Position numbers and translations under genes: made by a program
Notes under the pieces: generated by a model
The model's database searches: none
What the model was told of the DNA's origin: nothing
The model's input: only the letters and a program-made list of their open reading frames with translations
Assembly: GCA_012514185.1 (NCBI GenBank)
Contig: JAAZAT010000223.1
Coordinates: 1-33,106, forward strand
Source: Spirochaetales bacterium
GTDB lineage: Bacteria; Spirochaetota; Spirochaetia; Sphaerochaetales; Sphaerochaetaceae
Length of the DNA: 33,106 nucleotides
Direction of reading: 5' to 3'
Part shown: piece after piece, positions 6,837 through 14,498 of the stretch
Numbering within the stretch: the stretch's first letter is position 1
How the letters are laid out: the number at the start of each line of letters is the position of its first letter

Positions 6837-6938
6837 CATAGTGATCTTCTGGAATATATTACCGCATCCATTGGATGTTTGATGGTATAGATGCAGGTTT
6901 TTCGTGCACTGTCCCCGTTTTTTCCCAAGGAGGTCCTC

Positions 6939-7433
6939 ATGAGCGATCGACACACCGCGATCCAGGAAATAGTAGCGTCCCACCGTACCGAGCGCGGAGC
7001 ACTACTTTCCATTCTGGAAGCCGTCCAGCGCAGCAGCGATCACAACTACCTCAGCAAGGAGGAGTTGGTCCTGGTTGCCAAGGAGTTGGAAGTACCCCTC
7101 TCAACAGTCTATTCAGTTGCCACCTTCTATGCGTTTTTCAATCTCAAGGCACAAGGCGAGCATGTGATCACCGTCTGCAGGGGGACAGCCTGTCATACCC
7201 GCGGTTCCAAGCCGTTGCTAACGCAGGTTCTCAAGCAACTGAACCTTCAGCTTGATGAAGAGGGGACTGCCACCACCGACGATGTGCGATTCACTGTCCA
7301 CACTGTGGCGTGCTTCGGCCAATGTGCACTAGCTCCAGTCATCGCCATTGATTCAGTCATCCATTCCCGCGTGACGGAGCAAAAGCTCAGTCAGATGCTG
7401 CAGTCGCTTCTCGAAGGCAAGGAGGTCTCATGA
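6939..7433 (+). CDS. hydC: NuoE-like subunit of electron-bifurcating [FeFe] hydrogenase (gamma subunit)
   Basis: This 164-residue protein is a thioredoxin-like [2Fe-2S] ferredoxin of the NuoE family. Helical residues 1-65 precede the cluster domain, whose ligands are C80 and C85 (VCRGTACHTRG) and C125 and C129 (VACFGQCALAP). In bifurcating hydrogenases it carries electrons beside the flavin subunit. Start ATG 6939 follows AAGGAGG at 6928-6934; an in-frame upstream extension to 6891 has no such site. Its last four bases (ATGA) overlap the start of the next gene, so translation is probably coupled in a three-gene operon. Length is typical. Confidence 0.92.
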   Translation: MSDRHTAIQEIVASHRTERGALLSILEAVQRSSDHNYLSKEELVLVAKELEVPLSTVYSVATFYAFFNLKAQGEHVITVCRGTACHTRGSKPLLTQVLKQLNLQLDEEGTATTDDVRFTVHTVACFGQCALAPVIAIDSVIHSRVTEQKLSQMLQSLLEGKEVS

Positions 7434-10400
7434 ACAAACTATTGGACAGGCTCCAGAGCGAAGGGCAGCAGAGCATGTACCCGAGCCATCCCGGCATTGC
7501 CGTAGGGATGGGGACGTGCGGAATCGGAAGCGGTGCTGCAGAGGTATATGCTGCATTCAAGAAAGAGATAGAGAATCGGAATCTGCATGTGAGATTGCGC
7601 AGTGTAGGCTGCTTCGGTTGCTGCAGTGAAGAGCCTTTGGTCTCGCTCCAGCTTCCGGGCAAGCCCTTGGTGTGGTTGTCCAAGGTGGAGGTTGCCGATG
7701 TCCCCCTCATTCTCGACGACCTGAAGCAAGGTACCTATTACAAGCCGAAAGCCTTGTGCAAAATCACCGAATGGGACCACCACCTGGCGTTTCACTCCTA
7801 CGGTGAGGACTTTGATGAACTTCCTCATTGGCATGAGGTGCCCTTTTTCCATGCACAGAAGAAACTGGTGCTGCGTGATGCCGGCCTCATCGACCCTGCA
7901 AACATTGCAGAGTATGTAGCCGTCGGCGGGTATCGGTCGTTGGAGAAAGTCTTGGGAGGAATGAGCAGGAGCGAGGTGCTGGCTGAAGTGAAGGACTCCA
8001 AGCTGAGGGGACGCGGAGGGGCGGGCTTCCCCACAGGCATGAAGTGGGAGTTGATGGCCAAGGAGCCCAGCGAGCCGAAGTTCCTCATCTGCAATGCCGA
8101 TGAAGGCGACCCCGGTGCCTATATGAACCGCAATGAGATGGAAAGCGATCCCCACATGCTGATCGAAGGCATGCTCATCGCAAGCTACGCCACCGGTGCC
8201 CGGGAGGGTATCATTTACGTACGCGCCGAGTATCCTTTGGCGGTGCAGCGGCTTCGCATCGCCATCGACCAGGCCTACCAAGTAGGACTTCTGGGTGACA
8301 ATATCCTTGACCGCAAGTTCAGCTTCAACCTCTCGGTTGTGGAAGGGGCGGGTGCGTTTGTCTGCGGCGAAGAAACAGCCTTGATCGCCTCTCTGGAAGG
8401 AAAGGCGGGAAGAGCGAGGGTAAAGCCCCCCTTCCCCTCCCAAAAAGGATTTCTGGGTCGTCCGACCACCATCAACAACCTGGAGACGTGGTGCAACATA
8501 CCGCTGATCATCGGAAAGGGAAGCGCCTGGTTTACCAGGATCGGCAATCCCTCCAGCCCGGGAACCAAGGTGTTCTCCTTGGTGGGAAAGGTGAAGAACA
8601 CCGGTTTGGTCGAACTGCCGCTTGAAGAGAAGCTTACCACCCTTATCTATGAAGCAGGAGGCGGGCCCGTCAACGCCAACAAGAAAATCAAGGCAGTGCA
8701 GAGCGGCGGTCCATCCGGTGGATGCATCCCCGCACGACTGTTCAACAGTACCATCGACTATGAAAGTCTGGGAGCGCTGGGAGCCATCATGGGGTCGGGG
8801 GGGATGGTCGTCATGGACAGCGACAACTGCATGGTCGACTCCGCCCGGTATTTCTTGGAATTCACGACCAAGGAGTCTTGTGGAACCTGCACCCCCTGCC
8901 GCGAAGGCCTGAGCCAAGCCCTCGGCCTCGTGTCGGGGATTTGTGAAGGCAGGGGCGGGGAGGAGGACCTGCAGACTCTCAAGGAACTGGGCCTGCATAT
9001 CAGCGACACCGCCCTCTGCGGCTTGGGCCAGTCTGCGATGAATCCGGTCCTCACCACCCTCTCCTATTTTCCCGAGGAGTATGAGAGCCATATCAAACGA
9101 GGCAAGTGTGAGGCTGGAACCTGTGAAGCCTTGGTAGGGGAGCTTTGCTCCAACTCCTGTCCGCTTGCCATGAGGATCCCCTCATACATCGCACTCTTGA
9201 AGGAGGACCGCCTGGTTGAAGCCTTTACCTCCACCTTGGAGGACAATCCCCTGCCGGGCACCTTGGGCCGTATTTGTCACTTCCACTGCCAGATGCGCTG
9301 CAGGCGTGACGACCTGGACGGACCGGTGCATCAGGGAGAGTTGCATCGTTACCTTGCCGATACCCTGTACAAGATGGGCCAAGAACAGGATGTCTATCAG
9401 GCGCTCCTTGAGAGAATGCCCGTTCAAACCAAGAAACGCATAGCAATCGTAGGGGCGGGACCGGCTGGGCTGTCTGCGGCTTTCTACTTGAGGAGGCTGG
9501 GCCATGAGGTGACTGTCTACGACGAACACCAGAAGGCTGGAGGCGTGCTGCGCTATGGCATTCCCAACTACCGCCTGCCCAAGGAGGTGTTGGAAAAGGA
9601 ACTTGAACTATTCACCACCCTCGGCGTCCGCTTCGCTTTGGGCAAAGCCCTGGGTCGTGACGTGCACCTTGCTTCCCTGCAAGCGGACAGTGATGCGGTG
9701 ATTCTCGCTTTGGGCTCCTATCACCACGCAACCTTGGAATTGGCAGGCAGCGAAGGACCCGGCTTTGTGCAGGGCACCGAGGTCCTCAGGCTCCTCAGTG
9801 AAGGACAAGAAGCCGATGTGGGAAGACAGGTGGTGATCCTCGGAGGCGGCAATGTCGCCATCGATGTCGCCCGCTCGCTTTGGAGGAAAGGCTGCCAGGT
9901 GACGATCGCCTACCGGAGGGGCAGGGATGAGATGCCTGCCAACCGCAGCGAGATCGAGGAAGCATTTGCTGAAGGCATTCATTTCCTGTTCGATGTAGCC
10001 CCTTCCCGGGTTTTGCGGGATGCAAAGGGAGGGATACACGGTCTTGAGCTGAATCAGCTCCAGCTGGGTCCGTATGACCTCAGTGGCAGAAGACAGCGGA
10101 CCGAGAGTGGACAGAAGATTGTTCTTGGTTGTGAGAGTGTAATCGCAGCCATAGGCGAGCGTGTCGATACCCCGTTGCTGACAAGGCTGGGACTTTCGGT
10201 TTCCAAGCATGGATACCTTGAAGCGACGCACTACGGCTACAAGACGAATCTTGAGAACGTTTGGGCGATCGGGGATGTCATCACCGGTCCCTCGACGGCT
10301 GCCCAAGCCATGGGGCAAGGTAAGGAAGTGGCACGAATCATCGACAGAACATTGATGGGAGTCGACCGATTTGCAACACTTTTTACCAAGTTCGACTACG

Positions 10401-10582
10401 ACCATACGGTGGGGAAAACGCTCTATGAGGGGAAGGCCATCAATGCGCTAAAACTTGCACCAAAGGATCGCCAACTCTCGTTTGCCGAGGTGAATCGTGG
10501 GTACACCGGCCGCCAAGCCCGCATGGAAGCCACACGCTGTCTGCGCTGCGATATCAAAATACAGGAGGTGAGCAATGGATGA
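7430..10582 (+). CDS. hydB: NuoF/HydB-like hydrogenase subunit fused to a GltD/NfnB-like flavoprotein
   Basis: This 1050-residue protein is two enzymes in one chain. Residues 1-110 are a thioredoxin-like ferredoxin domain (C30, C61, C64, C65). Residues about 140-550 are the NuoF/HydB core: FMN loop RGRGGAGFPTGMKW (193-206), GAGAFVCGEETAL (307-318), SLBB region, and [4Fe-4S] ligands C484, C487, C490 and C530. Residues 555-1050 are a complete GltD-type module: N-terminal cluster cysteines (C573, C577, C616, C620, C624), FAD fold IVGAGPAGLSAA (673-684), a second dinucleotide fold ILGGGNVAIDVA (803-814) followed by YRRGRDEMPA (828-837), typical of NADPH-binding relatives, and a closing FAD motif AIGDVITGP. 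The terminal RCLRCD also fits GltD-like proteins. Ordinary HydB subunits, about 600 residues, have two extra ferredoxin clusters at the C terminus; here the GltD module takes their place. The protein may couple H2 and ferredoxin to both NAD(H) and NADP(H); this is inference. It overlaps hydC by 4 and hydA by 8 bases. Confidence 0.9.
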   Translation: MNKLLDRLQSEGQQSMYPSHPGIAVGMGTCGIGSGAAEVYAAFKKEIENRNLHVRLRSVGCFGCCSEEPLVSLQLPGKPLVWLSKVEVADVPLILDDLKQGTYYKPKALCKITEWDHHLAFHSYGEDFDELPHWHEVPFFHAQKKLVLRDAGLIDPANIAEYVAVGGYRSLEKVLGGMSRSEVLAEVKDSKLRGRGGAGFPTGMKWELMAKEPSEPKFLICNADEGDPGAYMNRNEMESDPHMLIEGMLIASYATGAREGIIYVRAEYPLAVQRLRIAIDQAYQVGLLGDNILDRKFSFNLSVVEGAGAFVCGEETALIASLEGKAGRARVKPPFPSQKGFLGRPTTINNLETWCNIPLIIGKGSAWFTRIGNPSSPGTKVFSLVGKVKNTGLVELPLEEKLTTLIYEAGGGPVNANKKIKAVQSGGPSGGCIPARLFNSTIDYESLGALGAIMGSGGMVVMDSDNCMVDSARYFLEFTTKESCGTCTPCREGLSQALGLVSGICEGRGGEEDLQTLKELGLHISDTALCGLGQSAMNPVLTTLSYFPEEYESHIKRGKCEAGTCEALVGELCSNSCPLAMRIPSYIALLKEDRLVEAFTSTLEDNPLPGTLGRICHFHCQMRCRRDDLDGPVHQGELHRYLADTLYKMGQEQDVYQALLERMPVQTKKRIAIVGAGPAGLSAAFYLRRLGHEVTVYDEHQKAGGVLRYGIPNYRLPKEVLEKELELFTTLGVRFALGKALGRDVHLASLQADSDAVILALGSYHHATLELAGSEGPGFVQGTEVLRLLSEGQEADVGRQVVILGGGNVAIDVARSLWRKGCQVTIAYRRGRDEMPANRSEIEEAFAEGIHFLFDVAPSRVLRDAKGGIHGLELNQLQLGPYDLSGRRQRTESGQKIVLGCESVIAAIGERVDTPLLTRLGLSVSKHGYLEATHYGYKTNLENVWAIGDVITGPSTAAQAMGQGKEVARIIDRTLMGVDRFATLFTKFDYDHTVGKTLYEGKAINALKLAPKDRQLSFAEVNRGYTGRQARMEATRCLRCDIKIQEVSNG

Positions 10583-12359
10583 GCAGATGATCAGCTGTAC
10601 CATAGATGGGAAAACCATCACCGTGGAAAGAGGCACCCGCATTCTCGATGCCTGCGAGCGTGCCGGCATCAAGATCCCAACGCTCTGTTACCTCAAGGAT
10701 GTGAGTTCTCACGGCTCCTGCGGTGTGTGTGTGGTGGAGGTGGAGGGCGCCAAACGCTTGGTTCGCTCCTGCATGCATACCGTCATGCCCGGCATGGTGA
10801 TCCATACCCATAATCAGCGGGTCCTGCATGCAAGAAAGCTCAATCTGGAACTGGTGTTGGCCAATCATCCGCTTCTTTGCACCACCTGTGAACGCAATCT
10901 AAACTGCGAACTGCAAGCGCTCAGCCAGCAGCTGGGGGTGCGAACAAGTCGCTTTCCAAGGACAAAAAAGAAATTCGAGGAAGTTGATGTCACCTCTGCA
11001 TCACTCATCCGCGATCCCAATGCCTGCATCCTCTGCAATCGTTGTGTAGAGGTATGCGCCTCGATGCAGTCGGTATCTGCAATCCAGATGGTGGGACGCG
11101 GACTGAAGACGAAGGTGGCAACCTTCTACGACCAGGGATTGGGCAACTCGGTCTGCACCAACTGCGGGCAGTGCTCGCTTGTCTGCCCTACTGCAGCCAT
11201 TACGGAGAAAAGCCAGGCACAGCAGGTCTTTGACGCCCTTGCTGACCCGTCGCTGGTGGTTCTGGTGCAAACCGCCCCCGCCATCAGGGTGGGCCTGGGA
11301 GAGGCGATGGGGCTGGGGGAGGGAAGCCTGGTGACAGGCCAAATGGTCAGTTCCCTCAGGGCTTTGGGCTTCGACAAGGTATTCGACACCCAGTTTACAG
11401 CCGACCTGACCATTATGGAGGAAGCCTACGAGCTGATGCACCGCCTCACCCATCAGGGGCAGCTGCCCATGATAACCAGCTGCTCACCGGGGTGGATCAA
11501 GTTCATCGAAACCTTCTATCCCGAGCAGGTAGGGCACCTCTCCTCCTGCAAGTCACCGCAACAGATGTTCGGCGCCATCGCCAAGACGTTTTATGCCGAG
11601 CAGGCACACCTCGATCCCAGAAAGATTCGAGTGGTTTCAATCATGCCTTGCACGGCAAAAAAGTTCGAAGCCGGTCGCAGCGAGATGGACAGCTCCTTCG
11701 CCTATTGGAAGGAAAAGCTCAATCTATCGGAGGTGGAGCGGTTCGCTGATGTTGATTGGGCCCTTACCACCCGGGAGCTTGCTAAAATGCTTAAGCAGGT
11801 GGGCATAGACTTTGCCGGCTTGGAAGCGTCCGACTTCGATGATCCCTTGGGAGCATCCACCGGAGGCGCTGTTATTTTCGCCTCTTCAGGAGGGGTGATG
11901 GAAGCAGCGCTCAGAACCGCAGTAGAGAAGTTGACCGGAACCGTACTGCAGGATGTCGAGTTCGCCTCACTTCGTGAGCGGAAGGGAATTCGGGAGGCCG
12001 CCCTCAAGATCGGCGAGAGCACGGTCAAGGTGGCGGTGGCCAACACCTTGTCCAACGCCCGGGTCCTGCTCGACCAGATCAAGGCCGGCACCAGTCCGTA
12101 TACCTTCATCGAGGTGATGACCTGCCCCGACGGCTGTCTTGGCGGCGGAGGCCAGCCCATCCCTACAAATGCCGACATCCGAGCAAAGCGCGCAGAGTCG
12201 ATTTATGAGGAGGACCGCAGCAAGCCGATCCGAAAGTCTCATGAGAACCCGGCAATCCAGGATTTGTATGCACGGTTTTTAGACCAGCCGTTGTCGCCTA
12301 TGAGCCACCACCTGCTGCATACCACCTACACCAAGCGGGTGGTGTATCCACTCGATTGA
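10575..12359 (+). CDS. hydA: [FeFe] hydrogenase catalytic subunit HydA
   Basis: This 594-residue protein has the M3 layout: [2Fe-2S] domain (C38, C49, C52, C66), a His-Cys3 cluster (H98, C102, C105, C111), two [4Fe-4S] clusters (C151/154/157/161 and C194/197/200/204), then the H-domain. L2 is IMPCTAKKFE (C359) and L3 is EVMTCPDGCLGGGGQP (C517, C521). L1 reads TSCSPGW (302-307 region): the residue before Pro, Cys300 in Clostridium CpI and a cubane ligand, is Ser304 here, while Cys303 matches the proton-relay Cys299. A Cys325 (LSSCKSP) stands where CpI has Ala. I believe related NAD(P)-linked trimeric enzymes share this pair, so I do not call it inactive. It reduces protons or oxidises H2 in the cytoplasm with the two upstream subunits. 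AGGAGG precedes the start. The 3' end overlaps the convergent protease gene by 34 bases. Maturases HydEFG are not in the window. Confidence 0.95.
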   Translation: MDEQMISCTIDGKTITVERGTRILDACERAGIKIPTLCYLKDVSSHGSCGVCVVEVEGAKRLVRSCMHTVMPGMVIHTHNQRVLHARKLNLELVLANHPLLCTTCERNLNCELQALSQQLGVRTSRFPRTKKKFEEVDVTSASLIRDPNACILCNRCVEVCASMQSVSAIQMVGRGLKTKVATFYDQGLGNSVCTNCGQCSLVCPTAAITEKSQAQQVFDALADPSLVVLVQTAPAIRVGLGEAMGLGEGSLVTGQMVSSLRALGFDKVFDTQFTADLTIMEEAYELMHRLTHQGQLPMITSCSPGWIKFIETFYPEQVGHLSSCKSPQQMFGAIAKTFYAEQAHLDPRKIRVVSIMPCTAKKFEAGRSEMDSSFAYWKEKLNLSEVERFADVDWALTTRELAKMLKQVGIDFAGLEASDFDDPLGASTGGAVIFASSGGVMEAALRTAVEKLTGTVLQDVEFASLRERKGIREAALKIGESTVKVAVANTLSNARVLLDQIKAGTSPYTFIEVMTCPDGCLGGGGQPIPTNADIRAKRAESIYEEDRSKPIRKSHENPAIQDLYARFLDQPLSPMSHHLLHTTYTKRVVYPLD

Positions 12360-13054
12360 GTTGCAAGCGGGTGCTTGAGAAGAAAGAGGAGATAGAGTGC
12401 TGAAATGCCGATGACCAACAGCAGCAGAAGAGCTTCTCTGCTGCTGTGCTGTACGGTTATGGTTCCCCCGATATTGAAGAAAATGTGAAATAGGATGCCG
12501 GGGATGAGATTTCTGGTCAGTACCACTAAAAGAGCGAGGACCAGGCCGATGACGACGGCCCCGGCTATTTGGGTGACAAGCTCGAGAACCTCGTATCCAC
12601 GAAAGATGTTTACGATGTGGCCGAGGCCGAAGGTAATGCCGCTGATGATTATTGCGCGCTTCTTGCCTTTTCCCTTTTCAATGGCTGCAAGCAAATACCC
12701 TCGAAACAACAGCTCCTCCAGATAGCCGGCGTTTGTCATCAGCAGGATTACAATCAAGATGTCTCTCACTCTAAGGGAGGGGTCGACTCCTCCCAGGAAG
12801 GCGATGACTACCAAGGCCGCAAGCGGCAGATAGTACAAGACTGTTTTTGCATCGCTTTTGGAAAACCTGTCAAAACCCACATGCATCCTGGTTTTCGAAT
12901 AGAAAAAGAGCACTAGCGAAAAGACGGTCAGCAAGAGGCTGGTAACGAGGTTGGGAATGCCTCCCAAGGCGTCTCCGATATTGACGATGAGGATGTACAG
13001 GACTATCCACACAAGTGCATGTGCGACGGGTTTTGATTCCAAAATGCGATTCAT
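12326..13054 (-). CDS. CPBP-family intramembrane metalloprotease
   Basis: This 242-residue polytopic membrane protein has about eight hydrophobic segments and the Abi/CPBP motifs: EELLFRG (E113, E114, R118), GLGHIVN (H146) and HIFFN (H190, N194). These residues form the metal site of Rce1-like intramembrane proteases. Bacterial relatives include bacteriocin-immunity and maturation proteins, but no bacteriocin gene is nearby, so the substrate is unknown. AGGAG precedes ATG 13054. The gene runs convergent to hydA and their 3' ends overlap by 34 bases. Confidence 0.88.
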   Translation of the reverse strand: MNRILESKPVAHALVWIVLYILIVNIGDALGGIPNLVTSLLLTVFSLVLFFYSKTRMHVGFDRFSKSDAKTVLYYLPLAALVVIAFLGGVDPSLRVRDILIVILLMTNAGYLEELLFRGYLLAAIEKGKGKKRAIIISGITFGLGHIVNIFRGYEVLELVTQIAGAVVIGLVLALLVVLTRNLIPGILFHIFFNIGGTITVQHSSREALLLLLVIGISALYLLFLLKHPLATQSSGYTTRLV

Positions 13055-13236
13055 AGTTGACTCCTATTTGGTGAAGAGGATGCACAAAGTTAGAAATATC
13101 AAACGATATATAACGAATGTAATGCATTGTATGAATCAGGAGCCGGAAGGTCAATATCCAAGAAAGAAAACCATGAAAAATGTGATTGACTCAGGGAAGC
13201 TCTTCCTTGAGTCATCCAAATTGTTCGCTTTGCCGA

Positions 13237-13265
13237 TTGGGTTGCTCCTGCTCATATGGTATACT
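13237..13265 (+). promoter_or_regulatory. Promoter of the nuclease/ATPase operon
   Basis: TTGGGT (13237-13242), 17 bases, TATACT (13260-13265). The predicted start near 13272 leaves a very short leader that still contains GGAGG before ATG 13284. The remainder of the gap from 13055 to 13236 shows no further strong signal. Confidence 0.6.
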
Positions 13266-13283
13266 TAAAATTCTGGAGGCAGT

Positions 13284-14498
13284 ATGAGAATTCTGGCATG
13301 TGCAGACATCCATATGGGCAGAAAGCCTGCATTGGCGCAATCGGGTCATAGCAGTTGGGATGCCATCATAGAGAAAGCCCTCAGTCTAGCGGTTGATGTG
13401 GTTGTCCTGGTCGGTGATGTGGTGGAACAAGAAAAAGCCTGGCTTTCGGTGTACGGCCCCTTGCTCAAAGGATTGCAGACGCTCAAGGAAGCAGGTATCA
13501 GGGTTATCGGGGTGGGAGGCAATCATGACTGGAACATCTTTCCCAGCCTGGTGCAGGACAGTGATGCCATCACGATCCTCGGCCTTGGCGGGAAATGGGA
13601 GAGTCTGGACATCGGATGTGTCCGATTTCTCGGCTGGTCGTTTCCCTCAGGCCATGAAAAAGAGAATCCTCTGAAAAAGTTTCCCAGCACTCTGCTCAAT
13701 CCCTCTCGCATACACCTTGGCTTGCTGCATGCCGACTATGGAATGGCATTCTCCTCGTATGCACCGATACAGGAACACGACCTGCTTCATAGCGGCGTAG
13801 ACCTTTGGATGCTCGGGCACATCCACAAGAGGGGCAGGGTTGGAACAGATAATGCATACTACTGCGGCTCTCCGTACGCCCTCGATGTGAATGAGATGGG
13901 TGAGCATGGCATCTATCTCTTGGAGACGGAAGGAGAGATGCACTTCAAGGAGCCGCTCTTCATACCTCTCTGCCCGTATCGGTATGAGACGTGCTGCGTA
14001 GACGTAAGCGGCATCCATGATGCCAATGGGATTCAGCAAGAACTTAGCAAGAGCATCCGCACCTGTATCCAGGAGCTCAAGTATGAAGGAACGCTGTATG
14101 TGAAGGCTGTCTTCACCGGCACACTCAATCTTACTCTCAACCTAGGAGAGATCATGCAAAAGAAGAAGGACGACGATGCCTTCTTCCTGGAGGAACAAGG
14201 GGTTGTCGCCTACTTGCTCGATCGTTATGAGGACCAAACCGAGCTTGCAATCGACTTGGAGCAGCTGTCGAAGGGAAGCGGGCCCGATGCACTGCTTGCC
14301 AAAAAACTGCTCGATCCAGAGCAGTTGGACCGATTGGCGAGGCAGTATCAAAGCCTCAACGAAGAGAGCTGCAACAGCTCGGCGTACAGCAGGCTGGACA
14401 GTTCTAGCCTGAGTTTGGAAGAAGCTGCAAATCTGGCCAGGCAAGCAGGCATGCGGCTGCTCCAAGCGATGGTTGTGCAAAAAGAAGGAGAACGGTAA
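13284..14498 (+). CDS. YhaO/SbcD-like metallophosphoesterase (DNA exonuclease)
   Basis: This 404-residue protein has the calcineurin-like metal motifs in order: D8-x-H10 (ADIH), D45 (GDVVE), N80-H81-D82 (GNHD), H149 (LLHAD), and GHIH (H179, H181). Length and the long C-terminal part resemble B. subtilis YhaO and the SbcD/Mre11 nucleases, which process DNA ends with an SMC-like partner. The ATPase gene begins at the last base of its stop codon (TAATG), so the two are translationally coupled and surely work together. GGAGG lies before ATG 13284 and a good promoter just upstream. A general phosphodiesterase role is less likely given the partner. Confidence 0.9.
   Translation: MRILACADIHMGRKPALAQSGHSSWDAIIEKALSLAVDVVVLVGDVVEQEKAWLSVYGPLLKGLQTLKEAGIRVIGVGGNHDWNIFPSLVQDSDAITILGLGGKWESLDIGCVRFLGWSFPSGHEKENPLKKFPSTLLNPSRIHLGLLHADYGMAFSSYAPIQEHDLLHSGVDLWMLGHIHKRGRVGTDNAYYCGSPYALDVNEMGEHGIYLLETEGEMHFKEPLFIPLCPYRYETCCVDVSGIHDANGIQQELSKSIRTCIQELKYEGTLYVKAVFTGTLNLTLNLGEIMQKKKDDDAFFLEEQGVVAYLLDRYEDQTELAIDLEQLSKGSGPDALLAKKLLDPEQLDRLARQYQSLNEESCNSSAYSRLDSSSLSLEEAANLARQAGMRLLQAMVVQKEGER

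Noticed and set aside
7439-9091. Long minus-strand open frame of 550 codons opposite the hydrogenase flavoprotein
   Set aside because: It is the complement of the strongly conserved NuoF-like domain, has no ribosome site, and its product is His- and Gln-rich without any recognisable fold.
13132-13268. Small frame of 45 codons before the nuclease gene, with a hydrophobic C-terminus
   Set aside because: No convincing ribosome site, and its end overlaps the -35 and -10 boxes of the nuclease promoter. A membrane micropeptide cannot be excluded but is not supported.
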